In this document: positions 1 through 8,825 of the stretch, piece after piece
Position numbering within the stretch: the stretch's first letter is position 1
Layout of the letters: every line of letters begins with the position of its first letter
DNA from: Winogradskyella arenosi
GTDB taxonomy: Bacteria; Bacteroidota; Bacteroidia; Flavobacteriales; Flavobacteriaceae
Reading direction: 5' to 3'
Length of the DNA: 64,000 nucleotides
Assembly (NCBI RefSeq): GCF_003337305.1
Contig: NZ_QPJO01000001.1
Location: 1 to 64,000, forward strand
Program-made: the position numbers and the translations under genes
The notes under the pieces: model-generated
Seen by the model: the letters and a program-made list of their open reading frames with translations, nothing else
What the model was told of the DNA's origin: nothing
The model's database searches: none

Positions 1-2077
1 TTGCAGTTTGGTCACTTAGCATAAACTCGCCGATTCCATCGTTAGAATCATCATCACAAAGCTCTAAATTAGACACTGCGTTGATGGTTGGGGCTAATGC
101 TGCAGATATAGAGAAAGAGGTTACATCGCTACACGTTTGAGTTACATCAGCTAAACGTGCCCAAATAACTTGCGGACTAGTAACATTAGTATAAGGAGAG
201 ACTAAAGCCCCTACATTATCTATAGCATCCTGCTCTGTAAGGTGATAAGTTACAGCATAATCTGTAGCCGATTGTACACCTAATATATCATCGTCATTTT
301 GGGTTAAATCAAATTCTTCAACCCCTGTTTCACTACAAACCACCATATTTGGTGCTTCATTTGCCGTAGGGTTATCTCTAAATTCAATAACAATAGGGTC
401 AGAAGATCCAGAACAAACACTTTCAATATCAAATTCTGCATAATAAACCCCAGGTTCTGTAACAGTTAATATAGCGGTTGTTTCTCCAGGTATAACCACA
501 CCATCTTTATACCATACATGGTTTGCTAATTCAATATCAGTATCTAAGATGACTTCAGAACCCTCACATTGTGCATTTCCGGCAGCAATTGTAATATCAT
601 CTCCTAAATTTCCACCTAAATTAAAACTTCCTGCCTTAATAAAAACTCCTGAATCATAGGAACTATCTCTAGCATCTGCAATTACCAATTTAATTGTATA
701 CTCTTCATTAGGTGTTACATTTGCATGTGCGGTAAAAGGTACTGTACGCCCATCAAATGAAATTGGAGCCCCAAAATCTGGCGTATAACTATCGAAATAA
801 CGCACATTAGCACCTCCACAGCTCTCACCATTATCAGGGTGAATATTGGTTACCAATATGGGCGTTGTAGTCCCTGGTATCACCGCTAAATTGGTCTCAT
901 TCCCTGCAGAATCAGTTAAAAGAAAAGCAAATGCGTCCGAATAACTACATTCATAACCTCCCATATCGTATTCTTCCGAAGCCATTAAGAAATCGAAGGT
1001 AATTTCATTTCCTCTAGGTATAAAATTAAATTGTATATAGGTTGCATCATTTGAAGTATCTCCCGGATCTAATAAGAGATCAATATCAGGATCACCAGCC
1101 CAACTACCGTCAGACAAAGTTGCTCCATTAGGTCCCCCTGCTCTACTGGCATCTCCACTTGTTAACACAAGACCATCTTCAAACTCAAAATTCACGCCAT
1201 CACTAAAAAAATACCCGATACCACTAGGTAAAGATGGGTTAATAGTAGAGCCCGTGGAATATATAATATTAGAAACTGAAGCACAAGGGCTATCAACCAA
1301 AACATCTTCAATAAGCTCCTCTACTGTAAACATATCTTGATCTACCACTAAATTAGGCCCAAGAACAAACACCGTAACAGTATCGCTATCAAAACACCCT
1401 TGTGGATTACTATCAGTAGCCGTAAATGTAACCGTATAGGTTCCTGACGTTAAAAAGGTATGAGAAACATCTGTACCAGTTGCTGTATCGCCATCTCCAA
1501 AATCCCAACTATACGTAGCACCAGTATCATCAGACTGAAACAGTGCACTTCCGGAAAAATCTACGGTATCTCCTGGTAAAATCCCTATAACCCCAGCGCC
1601 ATTAGGCTCGGGAGAAGAACTATCAAAAGACGCATCGATATCCTGACAGGCGGTAGCACATAGAATTTCGGCTTCCCAACCATCTACACTCTGTGTACTA
1701 TTAGAAATAAATTCTACCGTTAAACATCCTGAGGTATTTGCTCCAGTCGCACTTACTGAAAACGCACCAACTGGCCCCGAATAGGTACCAAGTAATGGAG
1801 CCGTTGTATCGTCTCCATCATAAATATTCATAACATCGGGATCTGGTCCGCCTTCAGTGAAGAAAAAATTAAAATTAAGAATGGTAAATTGGTCTGAATT
1901 TAATGGACATATCGTAGTCACAATGTTTTCATCGTTACCATAGCCTCCAAACTGAGACCCTGAGTCATAAAACATATCAGGACCACAACGCATAAACACT
2001 CCAGGTTCCATGTTGATGTCTTGCGAAAAACTAAAAATTGAGAATAATAAAGTGAAAAATAGTAGTGTTTTCTTCAT
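1..2077 (-). CDS. Secreted choice-of-anchor L / PKD domain protein (3' part outside window)
   Basis: Large surface or secreted protein, open from an ATG at 2077 to the window edge (about 692 residues seen); the C-terminus is missing. It opens with a signal peptide (MKKTLLFFTLLFSIFSFSQ). A CUB-like region follows (about 20-130), then a PKD domain with the typical SWDFGDGD motif (about 186), a choice-of-anchor L domain (about 260-490, with FLMASEEYDMGGYE) and an Ig-like segment (about 500-550). Many Flavobacteriaceae proteins of this build end in a type IX secretion sorting domain; that end is not visible, so export by the SprA-dependent system is inference. It is divergent from the Nfu gene. 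Ligand and function are unknown. Confidence 0.85.
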   Translation of the reverse strand, partial: MKKTLLFFTLLFSIFSFSQDINMEPGVFMRCGPDMFYDSGSQFGGYGNDENIVTTICPLNSDQFTILNFNFFFTEGGPDPDVMNIYDGDDTTAPLLGTYSGPVGAFSVSATGANTSGCLTVEFISNSTQSVDGWEAEILCATACQDIDASFDSSSPEPNGAGVIGILPGDTVDFSGSALFQSDDTGATYSWDFGDGDTATGTDVSHTFLTSGTYTVTFTATDSNPQGCFDSDTVTVFVLGPNLVVDQDMFTVEELIEDVLVDSPCASVSNIIYSTGSTINPSLPSGIGYFFSDGVNFEFEDGLVLTSGDASRAGGPNGATLSDGSWAGDPDIDLLLDPGDTSNDATYIQFNFIPRGNEITFDFLMASEEYDMGGYECSYSDAFAFLLTDSAGNETNLAVIPGTTTPILVTNIHPDNGESCGGANVRYFDSYTPDFGAPISFDGRTVPFTAHANVTPNEEYTIKLVIADARDSSYDSGVFIKAGSFNLGGNLGDDITIAAGNAQCEGSEVILDTDIELANHVWYKDGVVIPGETTAILTVTEPGVYYAEFDIESVCSGSSDPIVIEFRDNPTANEAPNMVVCSETGVEEFDLTQNDDDILGVQSATDYAVTYHLTEQDAIDNVGALVSPYTNVTSPQVIWARLADVTQTCSDVTSFSISAALAPTINAVSNLELCDDDSNDGIGEFMLSDQTA

Positions 2078-2102
2078 ATTAAATAGGGTCTACTCATTAA
2101 AG

Positions 2103-2120
2103 TTTAACCTTTTGGTTAAA
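2103..2120. repeat. Inverted repeat upstream of the secreted protein gene
   Basis: Perfect 7-base arms (TTTAACC and GGTTAAA) around a TTTT loop, 26 bases upstream of the start codon at 2077 in a divergent intergenic region. It could be an operator or a leader hairpin; there is no strong T-run on either side, so a terminator is less likely. Confidence 0.4.
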
Positions 2121-2213
2121 ACATTAACAAATGCATAACTTAACTTTAACGCGAAATTTAATCAAATTATATTAATTGCCTAAGGATAATAGTTAGAAAA
2201 CAACAGCCTTTCT

Positions 2214-2246
2214 TTGAACTTTTCAATTTCATATTTCATATTTTTG
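2214..2246 (+). promoter_or_regulatory. Putative Bacteroidetes-type promoter of the nfu gene
   Basis: TATTTTTG at 2239-2246 fits the TAnnTTTG -7 box, with TTG at 2214-2216 and a 22-base spacer. The start codon follows at 2257, giving a very short leader. Confidence 0.5.
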
Positions 2247-2256
2247 CAAAAAAAAG

Positions 2257-3159
2257 ATGCCAAAAACAAAGATATCCATCGTAACCACTTCTAATGAAAG
2301 TATTAAGAAATTTGAAGCCGACCGATTTTTAACCAATCACAACAGCTTCGAGTTCAACAACATAGATGAAGCTCAAAATTCACCATTGGCGCAACAGTTG
2401 TTTTATTTGCCCTTTGTAAAGAAGGTTTATATTGCTTCAAATTTTATAGCTATTGAACGTTATAATATTGTAGAATGGAAAGATGTAGAAAATGAAGTTG
2501 CTGATCAAATTGAGAACTTTTTATCTCAGAATGATGTAATTGTCAAAGAAGATGCGAGCAAACCTAAAGCTGCCGTTACCATTTATGCCGAGAGCACTCC
2601 GAATCCTGGAGTTTTAAAATTTGTTTGTAATAAGGCTTTGGTTCCAAATATATTTGAATTTAAAACTATAGAAGAAGCGAAACCTTCTCCTCTTGCCACA
2701 GCACTTTTTAAATTTCCTTTTGTTAAAAATGTTTATATAGAGAAGAATTTTATCTCTATTACAAAATTTGACATTGTAGAATGGGAAGAGGTAACCTTAG
2801 AACTGCGTGAATTTTTGAAAGCTTATGTTGAAGAAGGTAAAACCATTTTAAATGATGATGCCCCTAAAAAGCTTGAAAAAACGGAGGAAGCTATTGAGCA
2901 AAAGTTTGAAGCTTTAGACGACATTTCTAAAAATATAATAAACATTCTTGAAGAATATATTAAACCAGCGGTTGAAAGTGATGGTGGAAACATAGAATTT
3001 ATCTCTTATGATGAGGATTCAAAAAAAGTAGAAGTCTTGTTGCAAGGGGCTTGTAGTGGCTGCCCTTCCTCTACCTTTACACTAAAAAATGGTATTGAAA
3101 CCATGTTGAAAGACATGCTTAACGACCATTCTATCACCGTAAATGCTATAAACGGCTAA
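2257..3159 (+). CDS. NifU-type iron-sulfur scaffold protein with two Nfu_N-like domains
   Basis: Predicted carrier that assembles iron-sulfur clusters and hands them to target enzymes. The 300 residues hold two Nfu N-terminal-type domains in tandem (about 5-90 and 105-190; both have the PFVK-VYI...NFI.I...IVEW pattern). A NifU C-terminal domain follows (about 220-295) with the cluster-binding CSGCP motif (Cys266, Cys269). The second N domain keeps STPNP; the first has a diverged TSNES in its place. Usual Nfu proteins have one N domain, so this is an internal duplication. It is a single-gene unit with its own promoter and a terminator downstream. Confidence 0.88.
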   Translation: MPKTKISIVTTSNESIKKFEADRFLTNHNSFEFNNIDEAQNSPLAQQLFYLPFVKKVYIASNFIAIERYNIVEWKDVENEVADQIENFLSQNDVIVKEDASKPKAAVTIYAESTPNPGVLKFVCNKALVPNIFEFKTIEEAKPSPLATALFKFPFVKNVYIEKNFISITKFDIVEWEEVTLELREFLKAYVEEGKTILNDDAPKKLEKTEEAIEQKFEALDDISKNIINILEEYIKPAVESDGGNIEFISYDEDSKKVEVLLQGACSGCPSSTFTLKNGIETMLKDMLNDHSITVNAING

Positions 3160-3198
3160 AATTTATTTAATTTTAAGTGACTTTTTATAGCTATTAAG

Positions 3199-3255
3199 AG
3201 TCTAAGTTGTAGTGTAGACCTTGGTCTGCCTTAACGGAAAGACATAACTCGGACT
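3199..3255 (+). ncRNA. Candidate structured leader RNA upstream of mscS
   Basis: AGTCTAAGTT (3199-3208) can pair with AACTCGGACT (3246-3255), with one wobble and one mismatch, enclosing a 6-bp hairpin with a CTTG loop (3214-3229). The 3' strand of this outer helix is also the 5' arm of the following terminator, so the two folds exclude each other, as in riboswitches and attenuators. I do not match it to a known RNA family. Inference from base pairing only. Confidence 0.35.
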
Positions 3256-3275
3256 AAAAATTAGCCGAGTTTTTT
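3246..3275 (+). terminator. Rho-independent terminator between nfu and mscS
   Basis: AACTCGG (3246-3252) pairs with CCGAGTT (3265-3271), extended inside by CTAA/TTAG, followed by a T-run to 3275. It ends nfu transcription, or acts as the regulated terminator of an mscS leader. Confidence 0.7.
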
Positions 3276-3304
3276 ATTTTAAATTTAAAAATTAGAACAT
3301 TAAC

Positions 3305-4117
3305 ATGGACACACAAAAATGGATTGACGAAGGCTATAACTTTATTGTTGAGTTTGGACCAAAAGTAATTGGAGCCATTCTTATTTGGATTATAGGCTTA
3401 TGGGTCATTAAAGTACTTCTTAAAGGCGTAAAAAAAGCAATGAACAAAGGCGATTATGATGAGAGTTTAAAGAAATTCTTATCTAACCTTATCAATTGGA
3501 TCTTAAAGATTGTCTTAATTATTGTGGTTTTAGGTACGGTAGGCGTAGAAACGACTTCTTTTGCCGCTATTATTGCTGCCGCTGGTTTAGCCATTGGTTT
3601 AGCGCTTCAGGGCTCATTAGCTAATTTTGCTGGTGGAGTTTTAATTATGATTTTTAAACCTTTTAAAATTGGAGATTATATTCAAGCCCAAGGTGAAGCC
3701 GGAAGCGTTAAGGAAATTGAAATCTTTACTACAAAGTTACTTACACCAGATAATAAAGAGATTATTATCCCTAATGGAAGTTTATCTAATGGAAATATCA
3801 TTAATTATTCAACAGAAGATAAACGTCGTGTAGATTGGACTTTTGGAGTTGGCTACGATTCTGACATTAGAAAAACAAAAGAAGTGATCTTAGAAGTTAT
3901 TAAAAAACACCCTTTAATCCTTCAAGATCCTGCACCGGCAATTAACGTTTCAGAATTAGCAGATAGTTCTATTAATTTTTTCACTAGAGTCTGGGTAAAT
4001 ACGCCTGACTATTGGGCTGTAAAATTTGATATTACAGAACAAACTAAAGAAGCATTAGATGCGGCTGGTATTGATATTCCTTATCCACATCAAGTAGAAA
4101 TACATAAAGAGGCTTAA
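3305..4117 (+). CDS. mscS: Small-conductance mechanosensitive channel, MscS family
   Basis: Inner-membrane channel that opens under membrane tension and releases solutes after hypo-osmotic shock. The 270 residues match a short MscS. There are three membrane helices (about 17-40, 58-80, 88-115); the pore helix carries the Ala/Gly-rich pattern (AIIAAAGLAIGLALQGSLAN). The conserved FKPFKIGDYI and IPNG segments of the beta domain follow, then the cytoplasmic vestibule. It starts 30 bases after the terminator hairpin, so a leader RNA may control it. The 3' end overlaps convergent tsaB by 4 bases. Confidence 0.92.
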   Translation: MDTQKWIDEGYNFIVEFGPKVIGAILIWIIGLWVIKVLLKGVKKAMNKGDYDESLKKFLSNLINWILKIVLIIVVLGTVGVETTSFAAIIAAAGLAIGLALQGSLANFAGGVLIMIFKPFKIGDYIQAQGEAGSVKEIEIFTTKLLTPDNKEIIIPNGSLSNGNIINYSTEDKRRVDWTFGVGYDSDIRKTKEVILEVIKKHPLILQDPAPAINVSELADSSINFFTRVWVNTPDYWAVKFDITEQTKEALDAAGIDIPYPHQVEIHKEA

Positions 4118-4785
4118 GACTTCTTTTTTAAAGCTACAAAATCCTTTAAATAATAAGGTTCAAAATAAGCGACATTTACGGTGTCGCTTTTTTTGTACTT
4201 TAATTCTGCCAAGGCTGACATTTCATTAGCTGAAGGTAATTTCCCTTCAACAAACACGGCATTAGGATGTGAAATTAAAGACTTGGTCTTCTCTACCCCA
4301 TTACCTATAAAATAAACTTTAGCCTGTTCTAAAAGCGCCTTAAAACTAGCTTCGTTTAAAATCTCGGCTTCAATGCCGCGGTGGAGCTCAAATTCAGCCG
4401 TGTAAATTGCAGAATAAACTTCCATACGTCGTGCATCTAACATCGGAACGATAAAACCACTTTCTGTCTTAACTTGGTGGGCTAAACTCTCTAAAGTAGA
4501 CAGCGCAATTAAAGGTTTATCTAAAGCAAAACATAAGCCTTTTGCTGAAGATACACCGATACGCAATCCCGTATAAGAGCCCGGGCCTTTACTCACGGCT
4601 ATAGCATCAATTTGAGAAGGCTCTAGATTGGCCTCCTTAAAAACCTCATCAATAAACAGGTGTAAGGTTTCTGCATGAGAATACCCTAAACTATTATCTT
4701 CTTTTAAAACTAAAGTCTCTCCATCTTTAGACAGAGAGACTGAACAATTTGTTGTTGCTGTTTCTATATTAAGCACAAATGCCAT
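4114..4785 (-). CDS. tsaB: tRNA threonylcarbamoyladenosine biosynthesis protein TsaB
   Basis: Partner of TsaD in forming the t6A modification at position 37 of ANN-decoding tRNAs; cytoplasmic. The 223 residues have the ASKHA-type start (LNIETATTNCSVSL) and the TsaB hallmark KGPGSYTGLRIG (about 66-77). The length is normal. A -7 box lies just upstream, so it is probably a single-gene unit. Its stop overlaps the end of mscS on the other strand. Confidence 0.93.
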   Translation of the reverse strand: MAFVLNIETATTNCSVSLSKDGETLVLKEDNSLGYSHAETLHLFIDEVFKEANLEPSQIDAIAVSKGPGSYTGLRIGVSSAKGLCFALDKPLIALSTLESLAHQVKTESGFIVPMLDARRMEVYSAIYTAEFELHRGIEAEILNEASFKALLEQAKVYFIGNGVEKTKSLISHPNAVFVEGKLPSANEMSALAELKYKKSDTVNVAYFEPYYLKDFVALKKKS

Positions 4786-4804
4786 AAGTGGTCCTAATTT
4801 TTGG

Positions 4805-4812
4805 CAAAATTA
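4805..4812 (-). promoter_or_regulatory. Putative -7 box of tsaB
   Basis: TAATTTTG on the minus strand fits TAnnTTTG and lies 19 bases upstream of the start codon. No clear -33 TTG is seen at the expected spacing. Confidence 0.4.
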
Positions 4813-4855
4813 CAATATATATTTATCAAAATGAACGGCCACCACGAGGAAGTGG

Positions 4856-6151
4856 TTAATTGTTGGTGCCTTCAGCGTTTTCTTGAGGCACCGCAATAGC
4901 ATCACCTGAATTCAAATTTTTAGAAACCGTGTTATATGGCCCTATTATAATTTCATCGCCTTCCTCTAAACCAGATACAATTTCAATATTGGTATCATCT
5001 TGAATGCCGGTTTTTACCACTCTTAATTTGGCTTTTCCATTAGCGTTGACAAAGACACATTCAAACTTTTCATCTGACTGCCCAGACGTTGTAGTGGCCA
5101 TCTCTACAGATTTTGTATTCAGTTTTTTGGTGGCACTCGTATCTGTCTTTATAACAATAGCACTAATTGGCACGGCGATAGCATCTTTTCTGGTCTTGGT
5201 AATAATATCTACAGTCGCCGTCATCCCTGGTCTAAATGGAGAATAGGTTTCAGGTTTCCCTTCTGTTAACGCTTTATAAGACGACTCAATAATTCTTACC
5301 TTAACTTCAAAATTAGTCACTTGGTCTGCCGCTAAGTCTCCTGCTGCTGAATTAGCAATAGCGGTAACCACACCTTTAAATTGTGTATTTAAATAAGCAT
5401 CTACTTCTACAATGGTAGAATCACCAATGGCCACTTTTACAATATCATTTTCATTCACATCCACTTCCACTTCCATGTTCTTTAAGTTGGCTACGCGTAA
5501 AATTTCTGTTCCGGCCATTTGCTGTGTTCCAACAACACGCTCTCCAAGTTCTACATTGAGTAAGGAAATGGTCCCCGTCATAGGTGCATAAATAGTGGTT
5601 CGGTTTAAATTGTCTTTAGCTTCATTAACCGTTGCGGCAGCACTCTGCACATTGTAATAAGCTGAATTTTTTCCGGCGATAGCCGTTTCATAAGCCGCTA
5701 CAGAATTATCCCATTCTGATTTTGAAATCACCCCTTTATCAAACAGTGTTTTATTTCTATCGTAATCCGCCTTGGCTTGTTTTAAGTTGGCTTCAGCTTG
5801 CGCTAAACCCGCTCTTACATTTTGGTAAGACGCCTGACTTCTACTTACTGCAGACTGAATTAAATCGGGATTAATACGTACTAAAAGGTCTCCTTTTTTC
5901 ACCTCTTGACCTTCTTTAAAAGGCAGTTCTAAAATTTCACCAGACACTTCCGAAGAAATTTTAACCTCAACCTCGGGTTGAATTTTTCCGGTGGCCGATA
6001 CCGTTTCTACAATATCTTTAAGGATTACGTCTTGTAACGTGACTTCTTTCAATTCTCCTTTTTCACCAAACCATCCTGATTTAGCGCCTATCACTAGAAT
6101 TAGAAGTGCAACCACTACGATTCCGATAATAATTTTTACTGTTTTGCTCAT
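4856..6151 (-). CDS. Efflux periplasmic adaptor subunit (HlyD/MacA type), second adaptor of the operon
   Basis: Membrane-fusion protein that bridges an inner-membrane pump and an outer-membrane TolC channel. The 431 residues comprise an N-terminal anchor helix (about 5-24), a split biotinyl-lipoyl domain (ISSEVSGEILELPFKEGQEV near 65-85), a coiled-coil hairpin (about 100-180), and beta-barrel and membrane-proximal domains. It is the last gene of a six-gene operon and ends with a Glu/Asn-rich tail. A second, shorter adaptor sits upstream of the TolC gene, so the operon has two. Substrate unknown; exported peptides, lipids or drugs are possible for MacAB-like systems. Confidence 0.88.
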   Translation of the reverse strand: MSKTVKIIIGIVVVALLILVIGAKSGWFGEKGELKEVTLQDVILKDIVETVSATGKIQPEVEVKISSEVSGEILELPFKEGQEVKKGDLLVRINPDLIQSAVSRSQASYQNVRAGLAQAEANLKQAKADYDRNKTLFDKGVISKSEWDNSVAAYETAIAGKNSAYYNVQSAAATVNEAKDNLNRTTIYAPMTGTISLLNVELGERVVGTQQMAGTEILRVANLKNMEVEVDVNENDIVKVAIGDSTIVEVDAYLNTQFKGVVTAIANSAAGDLAADQVTNFEVKVRIIESSYKALTEGKPETYSPFRPGMTATVDIITKTRKDAIAVPISAIVIKTDTSATKKLNTKSVEMATTTSGQSDEKFECVFVNANGKAKLRVVKTGIQDDTNIEIVSGLEEGDEIIIGPYNTVSKNLNSGDAIAVPQENAEGTNN

Positions 6152-6153
6152 AA

Positions 6154-7596
6154 TTAAAACTTTAATTCTGTTGCTGGTATTCCGAAGTATAACTCTAAAA
6201 CTTTTAACTTAAAGATGTAATCATATTTAGCACGATTTAATTCAATTTTAGAATTATCAAATCGCACTTTAGACTGACTAAAATCGAAAGCATTAGTAAG
6301 CCCTACATCATAACGTTCTTTGGCATACTCATAGGCCAATTGTTGCGACTCTAAGGCCAATTCTGCCGCCTCATAAGATTTTAAAGCGCCTTTAGCATCA
6401 ACATAAGCTTGATAAACATTAGATTCTAAATCTAACTCGGCTTGCTCTAATTGAAACTTAGAACGTTCTAAGTTAATTTTATTTCTTTGAATATTTCCTT
6501 TAGTGCTAAAGCCATTTAAGATAGGAATATTAAGCTGTAACCCATATGCAATACCGTCATTTAAATATAATTGGTCTATAAACGGATCCGCTCCCACTTG
6601 CGTAGCAAAGGTATTAGGAAATTCCCCAATTACAGCTTGTCCGGTACCTTCAACAGTACCTATTTGCTGTGTTACTGTAGGGTTGTCTTGATCTACTTCT
6701 GTAATAAATGAAGGTGTATCAGTATACCTTGTGTTATAGCCGAAAAAAGCAGATAAGGTAGGATAATTAAGACCTTTGGCTAATTTTAGATCTATCGCCG
6801 CCAATTCTACACTTTGCTCTGCAATTTTGATTTCTGATCGCGATTCTTTTGCTGAAGCAATAATCTCCCCAACACTTTTATCGGCAATCTGTGAAGCAAC
6901 AATATCATAGTCTTCATCTTCCACATCGAAATTTTCATAATCCTTAATCAGTAAAAGTTGTGCTAAACTGATTAATGAAATTTGAATATTGTTTTCCGCC
7001 TGAATAATACTTTGTTGTTCACTCGCATCCGTTGCTTTAATTTCTAATAAATCGCCACGAGGTAAAGATCCCGCTTCTACCAATTGCTCGGTTCTTTTAA
7101 TCTGTTCTTTGGTCACCACATTTTGGGTTTGCAACACTTCTAAATTCGCCTTGTTTAAAATCACCGTGAGGTAAGCGTTTGCAACGAACAAAGAAATGTC
7201 GTCTTTCATCTTATCTAGGCTATATTGGCTAGAAAGCTTAGAAATTTTGGCACGTTGTACCTGTCTTACATTTCTTAATCCGTCAAAAAGTGTATACCCC
7301 ATATTGATACTTCCGGAGACCGAAAGAAAGGTGGTGGTTTGTGCGTTATTGGTCACCGGATTAAAACTAAGTCCTGTATTTTCTGAAACTCCTGCCCCAG
7401 CACTGATACTCGGTAAAAAGTTTCCAACCGCCGTCATTTTATCAACATCGGCTAACTGTAAATCTAATTCGCTTTGTTTTACAGAAATATTGTTTTCTAA
7501 GGCATACTCCACACACTCTTTAAGCGTCCACTTTTTATGCTGTGCTTGTGCTAAAACTCCAAAAAGAAGTACTACGATAAGGATTGATTTTTTCAT
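6154..7596 (-). CDS. TolC family outer-membrane efflux protein
   Basis: Outer-membrane channel of a tripartite efflux system. The 480 residues begin with a signal peptide (MKKSILIVVLLFGVLAQAQ), followed by WTLKECVEYALENN, the usual opening of Bacteroidetes TolC proteins. Two repeats of long helices and strands follow, with YGLQLNIPILNGF in the second half. It ends 2 bases before the downstream adaptor gene, so the two are co-transcribed. The length fits the family. Confidence 0.92.
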   Translation of the reverse strand: MKKSILIVVLLFGVLAQAQHKKWTLKECVEYALENNISVKQSELDLQLADVDKMTAVGNFLPSISAGAGVSENTGLSFNPVTNNAQTTTFLSVSGSINMGYTLFDGLRNVRQVQRAKISKLSSQYSLDKMKDDISLFVANAYLTVILNKANLEVLQTQNVVTKEQIKRTEQLVEAGSLPRGDLLEIKATDASEQQSIIQAENNIQISLISLAQLLLIKDYENFDVEDEDYDIVASQIADKSVGEIIASAKESRSEIKIAEQSVELAAIDLKLAKGLNYPTLSAFFGYNTRYTDTPSFITEVDQDNPTVTQQIGTVEGTGQAVIGEFPNTFATQVGADPFIDQLYLNDGIAYGLQLNIPILNGFSTKGNIQRNKINLERSKFQLEQAELDLESNVYQAYVDAKGALKSYEAAELALESQQLAYEYAKERYDVGLTNAFDFSQSKVRFDNSKIELNRAKYDYIFKLKVLELYFGIPATELKF

Positions 7597-7648
7597 GATG
7601 TCTATTGGTCTATGTAAAACTTAAAATGTTACAGTAAATTTAAATATA

Positions 7649-8806
7649 TTACTGAGCGTAGTCTGGCACCCCTTCAAGTTGGTTCCACACCTTTATCTTG
7701 TCGGATTTAGAAAGGCCCGATTTAACCTCTACTACAATTCCATCACTAAGACCTAAAGTAATGTCTTTTCGTTCAAAAGTTTGATCGCCAACTTCGACCT
7801 CTACATAAGGAGCTTTTGTTTCCTCGTCATACTGTACTAAGGCTTCTTTTATGGCCAACACCTTTTCAACTTTGTCTAAAATAATAGACGCATTTGCGCT
7901 GAGTCCGGCTCTAATAAAGGTAGAATCTATTTTCTGAAGTGTTCCTTTTATTTCAAATTGAATGGCACCATTTTCAGCCACACCTTTAGGGGCAATATAA
8001 TCTAATACCGCTTCAAAAGTTTTATTCTCTATAGCGCCAACCGTGATTTCTAGTGGTAGACCTTCTTTAATTTTCCCCACTTCACTTTCATCTACTTTAC
8101 CTTCAAAAATCATCTGTTTTACATCGGCTAAAGAAGCTATTGAGGTCCCTTCGTTAAAATTATTAGCTTCAATAACTTGATTTCCGGCCTTTACGGGCAC
8201 ATCTAAAACCATTCCAGATACGGTAGCTCTTACTTGGGTTTGGGCAATATTTCCTAAGCCCGAAGTGGTACCGGTTTTTATAATATCATAATTCTGATTG
8301 GCAGAATTCACGTTTATTTTAGCCTGTTCTACGCTTTGCTTAGATTGTAAATAGGCATTACTTACAGATTCGAAATCATTGGCAGAAATCACACCTTTTT
8401 CAAAAAGCGCTTTTTGCCTATCGTAGTTGGCCTGCTGCGTTTGTAGATTAATCTGTGCCGTTTGAAGAGCCGTTTGGTTGGTTGCAATATTATTTTTAGC
8501 ACTCGTTAACGTTGAAGCATTAGGAATAACTTTAATCTGAGCAATAAGATCACCCTGTTCTACGTACTCTCCAGCTTCAATAAAAACCTTTTCAATTACT
8601 CCTGAAATATTAGGTTTTATAAGCACCTCTTCTTTAGGCACAATATTACCAGTGGCCACCGTTTTTAGTATAATGGTTTCTTCCGTTGGAGATTCTGAAG
8701 TATAGGTCTTTGGATCCTCTTGATTTTTTTGCCATAAATAAAAGAGTGCGCTTCCAAATACAGAAACAATGATGATTAATATAATTATCGTTTTTGTTCT
8801 TTTCAT
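7649..8806 (-). CDS. Efflux periplasmic adaptor subunit (MacA-like), first adaptor of the operon
   Basis: Periplasmic adaptor for the ABC transporter encoded just upstream. The 385 residues have an N-terminal membrane anchor (about 6-25), a lipoyl-like half motif (IKPNISGVIEKVFIEAGEYV), a coiled-coil region (about 105-175) and C-terminal barrel domains. The ASANASIILDKVEKVLAI region matches RND/MacA-type adaptors. It lies 19 bases after the second permease. Because it directly follows the permeases it is the more likely MacA partner; the role of the second adaptor (4856-6151) is unclear. Confidence 0.88.
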   Translation of the reverse strand: MKRTKTIIILIIIVSVFGSALFYLWQKNQEDPKTYTSESPTEETIILKTVATGNIVPKEEVLIKPNISGVIEKVFIEAGEYVEQGDLIAQIKVIPNASTLTSAKNNIATNQTALQTAQINLQTQQANYDRQKALFEKGVISANDFESVSNAYLQSKQSVEQAKINVNSANQNYDIIKTGTTSGLGNIAQTQVRATVSGMVLDVPVKAGNQVIEANNFNEGTSIASLADVKQMIFEGKVDESEVGKIKEGLPLEITVGAIENKTFEAVLDYIAPKGVAENGAIQFEIKGTLQKIDSTFIRAGLSANASIILDKVEKVLAIKEALVQYDEETKAPYVEVEVGDQTFERKDITLGLSDGIVVEVKSGLSKSDKIKVWNQLEGVPDYAQ

Positions 8807-8825
8807 GATTATAATGGATATATAT

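Noticed and set aside
4840-4860. Short ACCAC...GTGGT hairpin at the end of the second adaptor gene
   Set aside because: The 5-bp stem overlaps the stop codon and has no T-run directly behind it; too weak for a terminator call.
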